A stretch of DNA of 64,000 nt from Deinandra increscens subsp. villosa (GCA_039602395.1 JBCNJP010000008.1:17366354-17430353); one strand, 5' to 3'. Positions 42,757-55,445 are shown, counted from the first letter of the stretch. Program-made: numbers and translations. Notes: generated by a model from the sequence alone, not told the origin.

Positions 42757-42902
42757 AAAAAATTCAAAACCTGCATCATCCATGTGTAACCAACTCATTG
42801 CCTCTTCAACCCCAGTATTTGCGGTGTTAGTTGCAGCCTTTTGACAGCGAAGATGGTTAAGTCCCATTGAAGCAAGTTGAGAAACAATATCTTCATGAAC
42901 AT
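42757..42902 (-). pseudogene. Captured UBP14-like UBA domain fragment
   Basis: Minus-strand frame gives VHEDIVSQLASMGLNHLRCQ, KAATNTANTGVEEAMSWL and HMDDAG. This matches the UBA domain of plant ubiquitin-specific protease UBP14 (USP5 type), with its SMGF-like loop and C-x-K-A-A helix. Flanking exons and the protease core are absent. It lies downstream of SMC4-like exons in the same orientation. Confidence 0.65.
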
Positions 42903-43206
42903 GCCCGCCTTAAGATTCTTAATGAGCTTTGTGTTACACCCGCTCTGATTTCCTTTTAATCATTCAACCACTACAGAAATAAATGACCGTGGCTGCATTA
43001 TTGCAACCATAAACCTTGTCTAAATGACAACCTTATGGTGTGATCACTGATCACCTCGACGAAAGATAACCTTATGCACTCGAAAAGGCATCACCCATCA
43101 ATTGATACCATGACCAAAAATTAAAATGTCGTGTGATTCTAGTGTATCATCTAAATATTACATAGGCTTGTTAATAATAGAAGAGGGTTTTAATATAAGA
43201 ACATAC

Positions 43207-43535
43207 CTTTGGAGCTCTCCATAATTTCCTCAAATGTTTTATCCGCTTCAAATAATTTGTTTTGCAGTTTAGGAATATCTTCCTTTGGTCTAGGGTTCAT
43301 ATATGACTCTTTAGACTGCTTTGTCATGTTACTGATTTTATTGTATCCTAAGTGAGGCCAAAGAAATTCGAGTGTTTAATTGGTTAATTTCACTCGAGTG
43401 GGAAACTATAGCTTACCTTGTTTCAACTCTCTCATCCATTTCTTTAACCTTTTGTTTCACATGCTTTTAGTTTCCTCTCATTTTCACATCCTGGAGTTCA
43501 AATTCCTTGAAATCATCCTTGCTCTAAGCCTATTG
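43207..43535 (-). pseudogene. Captured SMC4-like (condensin) two-exon fragment
   Basis: The upstream exon (about 43535-43418) encodes KDDFKEFELQDVKMRGN, a stop, then KHVKQKVKEMDERVET, and ends at a GTAAGC donor. After an 86 bp intron with a CAG acceptor, the second exon (43331-43207) encodes SNMTKQSKESYMNPRPKEDI, PKLQNKLFEADKTFEEIMES and SK before a GTATGT donor. The phases join in frame. The pattern fits the coiled coil of plant SMC4. The one stop and isolated context show it is a captured pseudogene fragment. Confidence 0.6.
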
Positions 43536-44464
43536 TCCACATCCTTAAATAGTGCAAAATAAAAGTAAGAAAACTTTTATTAAAATTGAAAGTAAAATTA
43601 CATAACTATAGATACACAAAACACTTGTCTTTGGATGTACTTTGTATGCAGTGTCTCTAGGCTCCTTAAGCACTTTCTTTAATCTTTACCTGAAGAGAAA
43701 AATGTGCAGTTTCTTTTCATATTTAATCGTTTATATCAAGAGAAAATACTTTTACTTTGAGATATACAGTTAAAACCATTGTTAAAACAACAATCACCTT
43801 TTAGATGCTATTTTCTATCAATCCACAGTCATAAAAAAAAAACAAAAGCGCTCAATAGCATAATTAAAAAAATGATGCCATCCAAAATGCATGTCGTATT
43901 ATAAAAAAATTCATTTTGTTGACATAACAGGCTAATTATTTGCTAATTTAATTAAAAATACATGTACAATAATTTATGTGTAAAGCCAACCGGTTTATAT
44001 TCATTATTCAATGTATAGAGGGGCTTTCATTTTCCTTAATCCTTGGGAACAAATGTGTTACTCATGGCTGCCAGCGAATACAGTTTTTTTTCTTTCATCT
44101 TGAACCTTGATTCTAGAAGGGCTTACTTTTTCCTTAATTCTAGACATTTAATTAACATTGACTTCCTACATCAACATAAGGATAGAAAGTTACAGCCGAA
44201 CAACAGGAAGAAAAATAAAATAAAGAAATGCAGTTACTTATAGATAACAGGAAACAAAAAATAAAAAATGGTATGTAGAAGTGTATCTTGAAAGAGCTGA
44301 TATGAATCTAGAAAACACATAGCAAGAATGTGATGATAATAACAAATTAAATTTTTTAAGCTAGCCTTAGGCTTTTCAGACTAAATAATAATACCACAAT
44401 CTGCCAACTGCAAATCAAAGTAAAACATACCCGAATGCATCCTAAGGGACATACCCGACCCTTT
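43536..44464. other. Noncoding, AT-rich; no gene recognised
   Basis: Intron-like AT-rich sequence up to the assembly gap. Weak minus-strand coding-like phrases near 44050-44160 could be further captured exons, but I cannot identify them. Confidence 0.35.
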
Positions 44465-44964
44465 NNNNNNNNNNNNNNNNNNNNNNNNNNNNNNNNNNNN
44501 NNNNNNNNNNNNNNNNNNNNNNNNNNNNNNNNNNNNNNNNNNNNNNNNNNNNNNNNNNNNNNNNNNNNNNNNNNNNNNNNNNNNNNNNNNNNNNNNNNNN
44601 NNNNNNNNNNNNNNNNNNNNNNNNNNNNNNNNNNNNNNNNNNNNNNNNNNNNNNNNNNNNNNNNNNNNNNNNNNNNNNNNNNNNNNNNNNNNNNNNNNNN
44701 NNNNNNNNNNNNNNNNNNNNNNNNNNNNNNNNNNNNNNNNNNNNNNNNNNNNNNNNNNNNNNNNNNNNNNNNNNNNNNNNNNNNNNNNNNNNNNNNNNNN
44801 NNNNNNNNNNNNNNNNNNNNNNNNNNNNNNNNNNNNNNNNNNNNNNNNNNNNNNNNNNNNNNNNNNNNNNNNNNNNNNNNNNNNNNNNNNNNNNNNNNNN
44901 NNNNNNNNNNNNNNNNNNNNNNNNNNNNNNNNNNNNNNNNNNNNNNNNNNNNNNNNNNNNNNNN
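44465..44964. other. Assembly gap (500 N)
   Basis: Exactly 500 N, a conventional placeholder, so the true size is unknown. The inner edge of the right inverted arm and the N-terminal part of its transposase are hidden here. Confidence 0.99.
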
Positions 44965-46347
44965 TGTTGATGTTACTTATATCAAGGCCTGGAGAGCTCG
45001 CAAAAAAAGCAATTGATAATATCTATGGCAATTGGGAGTCTAACTTCCAAGAGCTGCCTAAGTGTATCAATGCACTGAAACGGGCAAATCCACGTACTGT
45101 TGTTGAGTGGCATCATCAAGCCGATGGGTCATCTAGTTCATTTGTATTTAAGTATGTATTTTGGGCGTTTGGGCCATCTATAGAAGCATTTAGTCGATGT
45201 AGATCAGTTATAAGTATTGATGGCACACATCTGAAGGGTTCTTATAAGGGAAAAATGCTTATTGTTGTTTCGAAGGATGCCAATGGGTACATACTTCCTG
45301 TAGCGTACGCAATCGTTGTGTAATTTGAGACAGACATAAGGGCATTATAAATGCTATGAATAACCTTGAAGGCTGGAGGGAGCCAAATGCATATCATCGT
45401 TATTGCCTACGTCACATTCGTAGCAACTTTATGTCTAAGTTCAAGTCAGTTGAACTTAAGCGGCTATGCTGGGGAATTGGCTCCACGTCACAGCCGAGAA
45501 AGTATCGGGTTTTGGTGAGAGAGATGAAAAAGTAAGAATCCAGAAGCTTGGAACTAACTTTATAAAATTGGTTTAGACAAGTGGACTTTGTATCATGACG
45601 ATGGGCACCGCCGTTGGGGTAACCTCACAACCAACATCTCTGAGAGCATGAACAACGCCTTAAGGGGTGGTCGGTTGCTACCAATAAAAGCTATTATTCA
45701 ATACACCTTTGACAAGACAGTCAACCACTTTCGAAAGCACAAACAGATAGCTGTTTGTTGCAGTAATCACTTGCCCCCCTCGTATCTGGGGCTCTTTCTT
45801 GATGGGCAGTGCGAAGGCTAGGGAGCACACTGTGACCGAGTTTAACCTTGATCTTGGTACTTATAGGGTCACGTCAAAGGTGCACCCAAACGATGACGGT
45901 GGCAACGATTACAGAGTTGCATACAGGCAAAAAACATGCAATTGCTTTAAGTGGCAAACACAAAGACTTCCATGTTCACATGCAATTGCAGTGTGTAATT
46001 ACAGAGGTGAAGGTGTCGATGTGTCTAAAATTATCCATAAGACGCATAAGACTGCAACTTATCGCCAACAATACCAGAGTGATTTTTTTCCACTTGCACA
46101 CCCAGATACATGGAGTGATCCCACTTGGAGCATTAGAGCAAACCCCGATAAGTTGATTAAATCTAGGGGAAGAAAGAGATCAACAAGGTTTCACAATGAG
46201 ATGGATGCTCACCACCCCGAAGAAGCCGGTCCTAGAAAATGCTCGATTTGTAGGCTTCCCGGGCACAACATCCTTAGGTGTCCCAACGAGCGTTATTACT
46301 TTATAATTACTATGTGCTTAATATGTATGATCGAGTTAATCAGTTAA
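44965..46347 (+). pseudogene. MuDR-type MULE transposase, right copy (N-terminus in gap)
   Basis: Parts in order: SIDGTHLKGSYKG catalytic region (44967-45323), the NISESMNN region (45588-45821) and a SWIM CxCx9CxH finger with C-terminal CX2CX4HX4C knuckle (45799-46347). The same frame breaks as in 7648-9479 are present, so the gene was already dead before the duplication. A few substitutions separate the copies. Confidence 0.85.
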
Positions 46348-46379
46348 TCATTCATATGAAATCTATTTATGACAAATGG

Positions 46380-47130
46380 CCATCTTAACGTCTCGTGTTC
46401 ACCTATTATACATCATATTTAGTTTTTATATTTCAAACATGAAACATAGTACTTATAACAAGCTTTTCATTCATATATCATACATGCTAAACGGAGGTAC
46501 GAGTGATAATATACAAGAGGTACAAAACAGCTAAACAACAAAATTTTCAACATTTTTAGGTTTAAATGGCCATCTTAACGTGTCATTTTCACCCATTATA
46601 CATCGTATTTAGTGTTTATATTTCAAACATGAAACATAGTACTTATAACAAGATTTTCATTCATATATCATACATGCTGAACGGACGTACGAGTGATAAT
46701 ACACAAGAGGTATAAAAACAGTCAAACAACAAGTTTTTCAACATTTTTAGGTTTAAATGGCCATCTTAACGTGTCGTTTTCACCCATTATACATCGTATT
46801 TAGTTTTTATATTTCAAACATGAAACATAGTATTTATAAAAACCTTTTCATTCATGTATCATACATGCTAAACGGAGGTACGAGTGATAATATACAAGAG
46901 GTACAAAACAGCCAAACAACAAGATTTTCAACATTTTTAGGTTTATATGGCCATCTTAACGAGTCGTTTTCACCCATTATATATCATATTTAGTTTTTAT
47001 ATTTAAAACATGAAACATAGTACTTATAACAAGATTTTCATTCATATATCATACATGCTAAACGGAGATACGATTGTTGTTATACAACAACTACAAAACA
47101 GACAAACATTAAGATTTTCAAAAACAACAA
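46380..47130 (-). repeat. Tandem array of four ~190 bp units, right copy
   Basis: Reverse complement of the 6871-7623 array with the same number of units. No unit gain or loss has occurred since the arms separated. Confidence 0.88.
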
Positions 47131-47168
47131 AGTTGAGTAAATTAGTTTTGATAACGATACTAATAAAA

Positions 47169-48027
47169 CTAATCCACCACGTATTTACGGTACCTCCCAC
47201 ACATGGATTTGAATTCATTATCCATGACTAATTTCTTCCCCTGCACTAGCATTTGCATTAACAAACAGACAAAAACTCCCGATTCATCACCGAGGTCACC
47301 ACCATCCTTAGGCAAATACTCTTCACAAACGTGTGTTAGTTGCTTTTCATTTGCCTTTCTAACTAGGGGATCAGAGTACCTTTTATACCAGTAACTAACT
47401 CGATGCAACAAATTATCCATATGAAATGGAATGGGTGCTATGAATTTGGTGTACACCAGTTCTTGATACATCTCACGGTATATGTGGTTAGTCCAATACT
47501 AAACCATATCCATTGTAACTAGGTTGATTCAGATAAGTACCAATCATCAATGGAATCGATATGTAATGGGAAATAAACATATCGAACCTCCCAAAATGGA
47601 GGTTAAAGTTCGTCTTTTCCATTAGCATATGTCACCGGCATGTCCTCCTATTTATGAACGGATAGTTCAGCTCGAAAGCTTGGTGGTAAGATTGTCCAGT
47701 TCAGCCCCGCCGTACACCTTTTTGCTATCTTTTTAAGTCGCATGCGCATCATTCGTCTAACCCATACTGTAACATGATGTTCATACAATAAAATATAATC
47801 AAATAATCTGGAATAACATATACTAGGGGAAACTAAATATTATATTATTCTTACCGTTTTGAATAGACGGCCATCGTTTTCATAACCCAAGAGAGATCCC
47901 CAAAAACGCTTGTTAAGTTTTTGTTTCTCTAGCAGAATCAATTGACAGTATGTTGCATCACCATTGAAGTAGAACTCAAAGGCATTTGGGGACCAAAGGT
48001 AAGATGTAATTTCATCTGCTAACATGA
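47169..48027 (-). pseudogene. Ulp1-like module 2, right copy
   Basis: Counterpart of 5970-6826. Same Asp-Trp and Glu-Ser-Gly replacements at the catalytic His and Cys positions, and the same stops in the middle region. The left LVQGNKL reads LVQGKKL here. Confidence 0.6.
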
Positions 48028-48147
48028 AAACAATTATTTTCGTTTGTTGGTTTCTCGAAGCGTTTTCTATCAATCAAACCAAAAGAGGTTAAATTATTTT
48101 TGCCATCCACCTTTATATTAAATTATAACGTATTATAATTAAATCAA

Positions 48148-49328
48148 CTAACCAGGTAAGAAGCGACCCTGATCAATTCTATCTGCCATGTGTCGTCGAA
48201 ATCGCAGGCACCTCTCTTTAAAATCTCCCTGCATATTAACAGTTTTATTGGGAACCAGATTATGCATTAACAAACACATTAGAACTCCTGAATCACCCCC
48301 CCCCCCCGAGTTCAACACCGCCCTGAGGAAGATACTCTTCATTAGCAACATGCACGTTAAGATTTTTGTTTTCAGAACGCAGACGTGGTCCCTTATAATG
48401 ATTCTAGTAATGTATCTCCTCCAACAACCACTGGAAACCTAACTGAAATGTATATAATATTGACGAATGAATCAACTTGCTATATTCATTTGAATATCCA
48501 TGGTTGGTCTAATATTGAACCATCTCCATCGTATACAAGTCGATACGAGCAAGAAACCACTCATCAATTGCTGTAACATATAACGGAAAATAAACATACT
48601 GGACCTCCTAGAATGGAGGATATAATTCATTACTTCCGTTAGCATACATGGCACCATGCTTGGTGTTTACATCTAATATACCGTTACGAAACTGTGGTGG
48701 TAGAATGGTCCATTCAAGCCCCAAGGACCCGTTCCTCCTTACTTGGTCAAGTCTACATTCCATCATTCACTTGACCCAGCCTTTAATATGCTGTAATTTT
48801 AAATATTATTATATAACAACCAATTGTGAGCAAGGTTAAACATGAGAGAGAATAAACATGAAAAAACAAAAATTAAATTACCAATGTTGAAAGACGCCCA
48901 TCAGACTCGTATCCCAAAAGGGTCCCCTAAAAATGTTTGTCAAGGGGGTTCAAGTCCAAATAACGGGAGAAGCAACATATAGCATCCCCATTGTTGTAGA
49001 ACTCAATAGCATTAGCATACCAACTGCTGTCGACCCCCTCCGTCACAACTTCCGGCATACCCTCCAGGACATCCTCCGTCGAAATATCAACCACATCTTC
49101 AAGGATAGCTTCCGACACAGCTTCAGTTGTATTTTCCGGCATAGTCTCTGGGATAACTTCAACATCGGCTTTCTTTGCAGACGATGAAGACACAAAATGT
49201 TTTAAACTCATACGTCTCCATTTCATAGGAACCCGGCTAGTAGTTTTATTAGTTGGTTGTGAATGGTATTCTTGATAAGCCAAATATTTGCCTTTTTTGT
49301 TTGACATTGTATTTTTGAAGATGATCAA
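48148..49328 (-). pseudogene. Ulp1-like module 1, right copy
   Basis: Counterpart of 4665-5847, with the same TAG replacing Trp (near 48928) and the same Glu-Trp and Asp-Ser-Gly changes. The G homopolymer of the left copy is a C run here (48296-48307), with a different length, so the ORF around it shifts. Confidence 0.6.
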
Positions 49329-49795
49329 GGTTGATGAGTGGTGATGGAAGATGGTGAATCTTCAAGAGGTATTTTTAGGGAGTAATGAGAGTTATGGTCA
49401 ATAAAGTAATATTCAGCATGCGATTTTCCAGCCTGTTTTTCCAGACTGTTTGAATGAAGCCAAAATTTTACAGAGTGCTTTTTCTATCATGTTTTTGCAG
49501 GTTGCTTTTTCCAGCCTGTTTTTGTAGGTATACGTTTTCTTTTATAGGTTGATCAAATGATACACCATAAAGAAAATATATAATATTTATTAAACATAAT
49601 ATTTCTAATGGCTATAATAATTAAACTTAATATTTAAACTTAAATATTTAAACATGAATACTACCTAGTTAATATTTAAACATAATATTAAACATAATAT
49701 TTAAACCTTAATATTAAACATAAAAGCTACCTAGTTAATTTATTAAATAAACACCACAAATACCACCTAATTTAATTAAACATAGTTACTCAAAT

Positions 49796-50197
49796 CTAAT
49801 ACTCCCACAGACAATCTGAATCGTATTCGGAATCAGATTCAAATGGTCCCAACGGAGTTCTTCGGGGTGTCCTTACTAGTTGTTCCTCCTCCCATAGTTC
49901 ACGAAGCGCAGCTTCATCCTCCAAGTATCTTTCTTCTTCTTCTTCTTCCAGTGGCTGTTGTTCTGGTTTTTCAAGCAACCAATAAGGTGGAGGTAGAACA
50001 ACCTGTGGAGGTAGAAAAACAGGTAATGGAGTTGGAGGCGGATGTGGAGGTTGACGATAAAAAAGAGGTGGCGGTGGAGCCGAAACCAGAATACCTTGCT
50101 GTGGAGGTAGAGGTTAGAGTTCCCGACGTCGTAAATGGTTGTAGCATGTCGGCCTAGTTCCATGGTATTCGACTGAGTCTCTCGAAGGTGTTGACAT
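49796..50197 (-). pseudogene. Proline-rich then acidic ORF, right copy
   Basis: Counterpart of 3796-4197, with the same early stop (GGGAACTCTAA here). The Glu run and acidic tail are preserved. Confidence 0.5.
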
Positions 50198-50289
50198 CGG
50201 GAAACTTATGGAATTGTTCGAGTGTTTCAAATAGATTGACTCTGGCTTGTGAACTAAAATGTAGGTGTTTACACTCTATTTATAAGTGA

Positions 50290-50690
50290 AATGTCCCAAT
50301 GGCTATATTAACATTATTGATTAATTTTTTATTTAATAATTATTTATTTATTACTTATTTATTTATTAATTAATTACTTACTAATTAAACGGCTATATTT
50401 TTTACTTATTAATTTATTAATTATTTATTTATTGATAGAAAATAAACGTGTCCCAACCAACGACTATATTCATCATTTCAAACGGTAATATATAACGGCT
50501 ATAAATTTTGAAATGTCAAATTTATTTAATAATTATTTACTAATTATTTTTTTATTAATTATTTATTTATTAATTATTTATTTATTAAGTATTTATTTAT
50601 TACTAATAATACAAACACTAAATAACAACAATAAATTAATATTAAAAAACATTTAATTTTTTAGTCATACATTAAAATAACAACAATAGA
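50290..50690. repeat. AT-rich low-complexity tract, right copy
   Basis: Reverse complement of 3330-3690, dominated by ATTTATTTATTA. Confidence 0.7.
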
Positions 50691-50807
50691 AAATACAAAC
50701 ATTTAGTGACCATGACCACGCCCTTGAGGATTATATAGTGGTTGTCACACCCCAACCGACGACGGAATATGTCGGGGCGCAATGATTATCCAGATTCACA
50801 TGACAAC

Positions 50808-51166
50808 TGAAAAACCGTAAGACGGATCTTACTATAGGTTTGCTTGATCGTAGAGTGAACACGAGACGTAAATAATAGTTTGTTTTATTGAAATCAACAT
50901 AGACTCAATTACAAACTCTCTTGGAAGCTCTCTAGAGAAACACTGTAAAAAACACATAGTTAAGAACTGGTCTCTTTCACTCGTCTTGACATTCAAAGTA
51001 CAAGTTCCTATATATATACGTCTGCTCCGATCTCCGTCCGAACTCTAAGTTCAGCGGGTCCGAACCTCAGGTTCGGACCTAGTTCGGCCGGCAGCATGAA
51101 CTTGTCTTGAATCTTCACATCGTCTAGTTCAGATACTTCACATGACGCACATATTATGTATCAACA
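50808..51166 (-). repeat. 3' LTR of gag-only element
   Basis: 359 bp, TG...CA ends. Contains the perfect GGTCCGAACC / GGTTCGGACC hairpin at 51057-51079 and the TATA-like run next to it. It differs from the 5' LTR by an insertion near 51143-51150 (GACGCA-type). Confidence 0.92.
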
Positions 51167-51180
51167 AACTCCCCCTCGTC
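51167..51180 (-). other. Polypurine tract, right copy
   Basis: Minus strand GACGAGGGGGAGTT directly precedes the 3' LTR. A second similar tract lies near 51220-51236. Confidence 0.75.
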
Positions 51181-51910
51181 ATGTGCAGTATCTGTTCGCC
51201 AGTTAAAACATATTCTCTGAACAAACTCCCCCTCAACTTGATGGTAGCTTGGTCTTTGAATACTTGACGATGAACAGTTTCTTTCATCTTTATCAACAGC
51301 TTCAGAAGACTTGAAGTTGTGATGAACTCTTTCCTTTGCGTACCTGGCCAACATAAATAATCTTGGTGCAAAACTTCTCTTCGAGAATCCAAGATATGAA
51401 TTGTGAAAATGTTTTTCGTATCTTGTGTCGATCAATCGAAAACAAATAAGAAGTAAAATCTTTTTGCCTTTTTAGAAAAATTATATAAAAAACAAACCGA
51501 AAATCTTTTTGATTTTTCAAACTTATGCTAAAACACACCAAAAATCTTTTTGTACTTTTCGGAAATGAAATGTAAATGCAATGCAGAAACAAACTCTATT
51601 TTTGGTATATTGTGAGAAAAATCACGACGCAAGATCATATCAGACATAACGCATCTAGCACATTTCAATTTTGGTCTTAATCAGCATGCAAGCCAAGATA
51701 ATCGCAAATACAACATGGATTGTTTATTTCAGCATGCACCAATCATATTTATCGTTTTCAGATATGCTTTAAGGTAAATTTTATCATGCACTGATAACTC
51801 GGCCTCTACCCTATCAGAAATACTAGCAAATCATCATTTTTATCATATAGAAGTAACTTTTATTCGAGATTTAAACATCCTTGATGAGTCATGCAAAAAT
51901 AAAGCAGAAC

Positions 51911-52150
51911 CTCAAATACCTAGCAATCATGTCGGTCTTTCGACACGCAGAGAAAGCCCAAGTATTTGAGAAAATAAGATAGCAAAACAAGTTGAAATTG
52001 TATAATCCAACAACAATCAGGTCGGTTCTTCCGAACGCGCAGAGAAAGTCCGATGGATTATACGAAACACCGATTAAAATAAAGTAGAACGTCAAACGAA
52101 CAACAATCAGGTCGATCTTTCGATACGCAGAGAAAGTCCGATCGTTTGAC
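51911..52150 (-). other. Array of three covarying stem-loop modules, right copy
   Basis: Module 3 has arms at 51911-51919 and 51962-51970. Module 2 has arms at 52000-52009 and 52054-52063. Module 1 has arms at 52091-52099 and 52142-52150. All three closing stems are unchanged from the left copy. The only core difference I see is in module 3, where element-sense CGACCTGATT reads CGACATGATT. Confidence 0.75.
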
Positions 52151-52704
52151 AAAATAAAGAAAATCAAACAAGTTTAAATCTTTCAAAATGAAAAACATGC
52201 ATTCATCAGGATATCTCTTTATTCTATTTTTGTTTCAGAATCATCACATAGCATTCATCAAGAAGCAAACAACCAAAGATTATCAGACAAGCTTTATATT
52301 TATATCTTACTTGCAGATATCAGATTAGTCATGCACATTCATAGATCATACAAGAACCTACAGCCTTTAGACTTACTCTATTCATGGCAGATAACGTATA
52401 TGCCGATGTACTATCATTTCTCGCTTCTGTCGGATCAAATTCTCAATGTTTTCATCATTCATTTTTTTTATATTTTCCATTTCTCCCCCTAAAATTCAAA
52501 CAAATACTATTTTTTGATTTTTTCAAATTTTCTCCCCCTAAAGATAAGAACGAAAGAAAATGAATAACAAGAAAAATGAAAATGATCGATCAACACTTGA
52601 CACATTTTGAAAATGATTTTTGTAAAAATATGTGTTTCAAAAATAGGAACGATGCATTTTAACTTAAAAACACAAGTATCTCACTGTCAGCAACTTCACG
52701 ATTA

Positions 52705-55083
52705 CTAACAGGTCTTCCTGAAATACCTGCAAACACTGGAAAATAGTAAGTTCTTAAGACCCCGACCCTCATCCCCAACGATGATAGGTCGTCGAGTGTC
52801 TTCAACAAAATCTGTGTTGGCCGTGGAGACAACTTTCGGTCTCCATTCCTGTTTTGGTTTGATGATTTCTAGTGAACCATCGTCAATTGATGAGTGACAA
52901 TCAGAACTACTACCCAATTTTTCCGGAAAAGACTTCTTTTTCCATGAAAATTTAGTATTGGGCATTGGTTCACTAAAAATAATGCCATCAAGATCAACAT
53001 ACTTTGTATGTTTGGCATTTGATGATGAATTGTTAGCTGTCGTAGGACAATTATTTGCATAATGACCTTTCTTACGACAAACAAAACAAAGTCTTTTACC
53101 AGTTGAATTAATAGAAATCGGTTTTCCAAACTGATCAGTCAGACATTCATCATAAACTTTTGAAAACACAGGTTGAAATTTCTTTGGTTTATGAAATTTT
53201 GGAAAACATTTTGGAGAATCATAAAAATCAGAATCATCTCCATAACCAAAGAATTTATCTAGACGAGAAAACCTGTTAGAATTAGCAGAATAAAATGAAT
53301 CTGAATTGTTATCGCCTTGTGGTGTAGCATCAGATAACAAGAAGACAATGCAGAAGAAAGCTTTTCACCTGGTGAAAATATTTTTTGCTTCCAACATTGT
53401 GTCTTCTTATCTGAAAACACCCTCTGCTTCTTTATCTTTTTCACTTTGAAGTCCTTTTTGTTGAAATCCTTAGTCGGCATTTCTGTTCCTTTAAATCCCA
53501 AACCTCCATTTTTCTGTTTAAACTTATCTTGAACAGAAGTCGGTATCTCATGACCTTGTTTGGCAAGCTTTGTAAATTCAGACTTGATACCTTTCAGGTC
53601 ATTCTTTCCAGAAATCAATGAATCATCTATCACAATTTCAGAAAACTTGGGCACCATTACTTTTTCTGGATTTCCATTAAACACATGTTCTTTCTCAAGA
53701 AAAGTAGATTTGGAATCAAACTTCAACCCTTTGCGGTAATCAACCTTTTTTTTTATTTTTCTTTGATTTGAACTTTGTTTTCTTTCCTGAACTGGTATCA
53801 GCAAACTTTGAATAATCATGTTGTTCAACACCAGATGATGTAGCTGGAACAAACATTTCAATGTCCACTGGAGCAGGAACTTGATGAAGACATTCATCTT
53901 GACCATCTTTCTCACTCTTTTCCAGTTTATACATATAATTCAGAAAAGTCGGTGAATGGTTGCAATTTTTCAATCTTCGCTGCAAATCAAACATCTCAAT
54001 CTTTTGTTCAGATATTTTCATATTAGCTTCCGATAACTCTTTCTGTGAAGCAATGTACTTGTCGAAAAATTTGTTATAATCACTGATATGACACTGTCTC
54101 AAGCGACACTCTTCCAGAACTTCTTCAGTAACTTTCTCTACCCGTTTCGTATAGTAAATAACATCCTGTTTCAAAATATTATTTTGACTTTGAATCTCAC
54201 CATTTCCATCACGCAACTTGGTAAGTTCCTCTTGAAGTTGAATTACTCTATCGGCAACTTCGACAGCAGCTTTAGTAACTTTTTCATATTTTTGTTGAAG
54301 AGGATAACATTTCTCAAATAAAGCATCAAAATCTTCAACAACTTCCTTTTCCTTAGCTTGAGCCTTATTGCATTCTTCAACCAACAAATCCTTTTCTTTC
54401 AACCATTCTTTCTTAATACTAGCAAACTCTAAACAATTTGCACATGATATAGATACATTCTTTTCAATTTTGGTAGCTAAATCATTACAAACTTTATTTT
54501 TCCAATTCTCCACTTCTTTTGTCAAGGAAACATTTTATTCAGTCAACTTTCCCACCTTATTCTCTAACTTTTCAATTATACCTTTAAACTTCAAATCTTG
54601 ATCAATTGTTTTCTGAGAAAGTTTAGACATATGTTCCTCACACTGTGTCTTCACAAAATCCCATACCCGTTTTGCTTTTCGAAACTTCCTGATTGGATTT
54701 TTAAGAGTTATAGGCAAAGCTAACATAAGAAGTATAGTAGCTCTTTCATTTTGATCAAATGCTTTCCTTTCTTCACTTGAAAAATTATGCATCTCCTTAA
54801 AATCACCATCACTATAAGCTGGATACTTATGTTCATTTGTAATTGGGAACCATAATTTTTCATCCAAATCATTTACAAATCCTCTAAAATTTGTTGCCCC
54901 ATCATGATAATCTTCAAGATTTATCAACTTTGGCACATTCTGACGATGACGCTTAGCAAAAACCTCAATTTCATACATTTTGAGAATTTGAAAAATCTGC
55001 TTGGTCCGAACTCCCACCGAACTTTGTCCGAACTCAACTGAAACTCCGATCTTGCTCCGAACCTTGTCCGAACTTGATTGCAC
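52705..55083 (-). pseudogene. Copia-type gag with coiled coil and zinc knuckle, frameshifted
   Basis: Element-sense order: an N-terminal capsid-like region (from about 54990, containing KLWFPITNEH and RVWDFVKTQC, typical of copia UBN2 Gag), one in-frame TAA near 54535, then a long Lys/Glu-rich coiled coil to 53750. A frameshift follows in an A-run near 53748 (the left copy is in frame there). A basic region runs to about 53340, then another frame change, and finally a zinc knuckle CFVCRKKGHYANNC near 53050-53091. The ORF ends at 52705. The frame change near 53340 is shared with the left arm, so gag was disabled before the duplication. Confidence 0.82.
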
Positions 55084-55203
55084 AGTCCGAACTTAGATTT
55101 GTGTCCGAACTCCTCCGAATTCCCTCCGATCCTAATCCGAACTCTCACCGAAACAAGAAAGACCGAACTTCGTCCGAACGACCTCCGAACCTGGAGTTCG
55201 GAG
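55006..55203 (-). promoter_or_regulatory. Dense CCGAA motif array in the retrotransposon leader
   Basis: About 13 copies of CCGAA, mostly as TCCGAAC, plus CCGAT variants, occur on the + strand within 200 bp. In element sense they read GTTCGGA, lie between the primer-binding site and gag, and overlap the start of the longest gag ORF. The same motif forms the LTR hairpin and several LTR repeats. Function is unknown; a protein-binding or structured leader is plausible. Confidence 0.6.
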
Positions 55204-55445
55204 CGGTTACTTTTCAGTTACTCTGAACCTTGAACGAACTCAGACACTCTCGGCATAATTTTCGCGATTTTGAGAGAATTTGGACGAGATTTTTGACAGA
55301 AACTCAGGTAAAACCCATAGAAATGTTTTAGAAATGAAAATCACTCGAAAAGCTCAAAGATTTACTCGTTTTTGAATGAAAACAACTCGGTTTTATCAAG
55401 AAAACGACTACAATCAAAGCAAACGCAATAGAGCAACCTGGATTT

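Larger units (their letters stand above)
44965..54267. repeat. Right arm of the inverted duplication
   Basis: Reverse complement of 1-9031, retaining the 25 bp and 244 bp that the left arm has lost from gag. Sequence continues beyond 54267 with the rest of the retrotransposon, whose left-arm partner lies outside the window. Confidence 0.93.
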
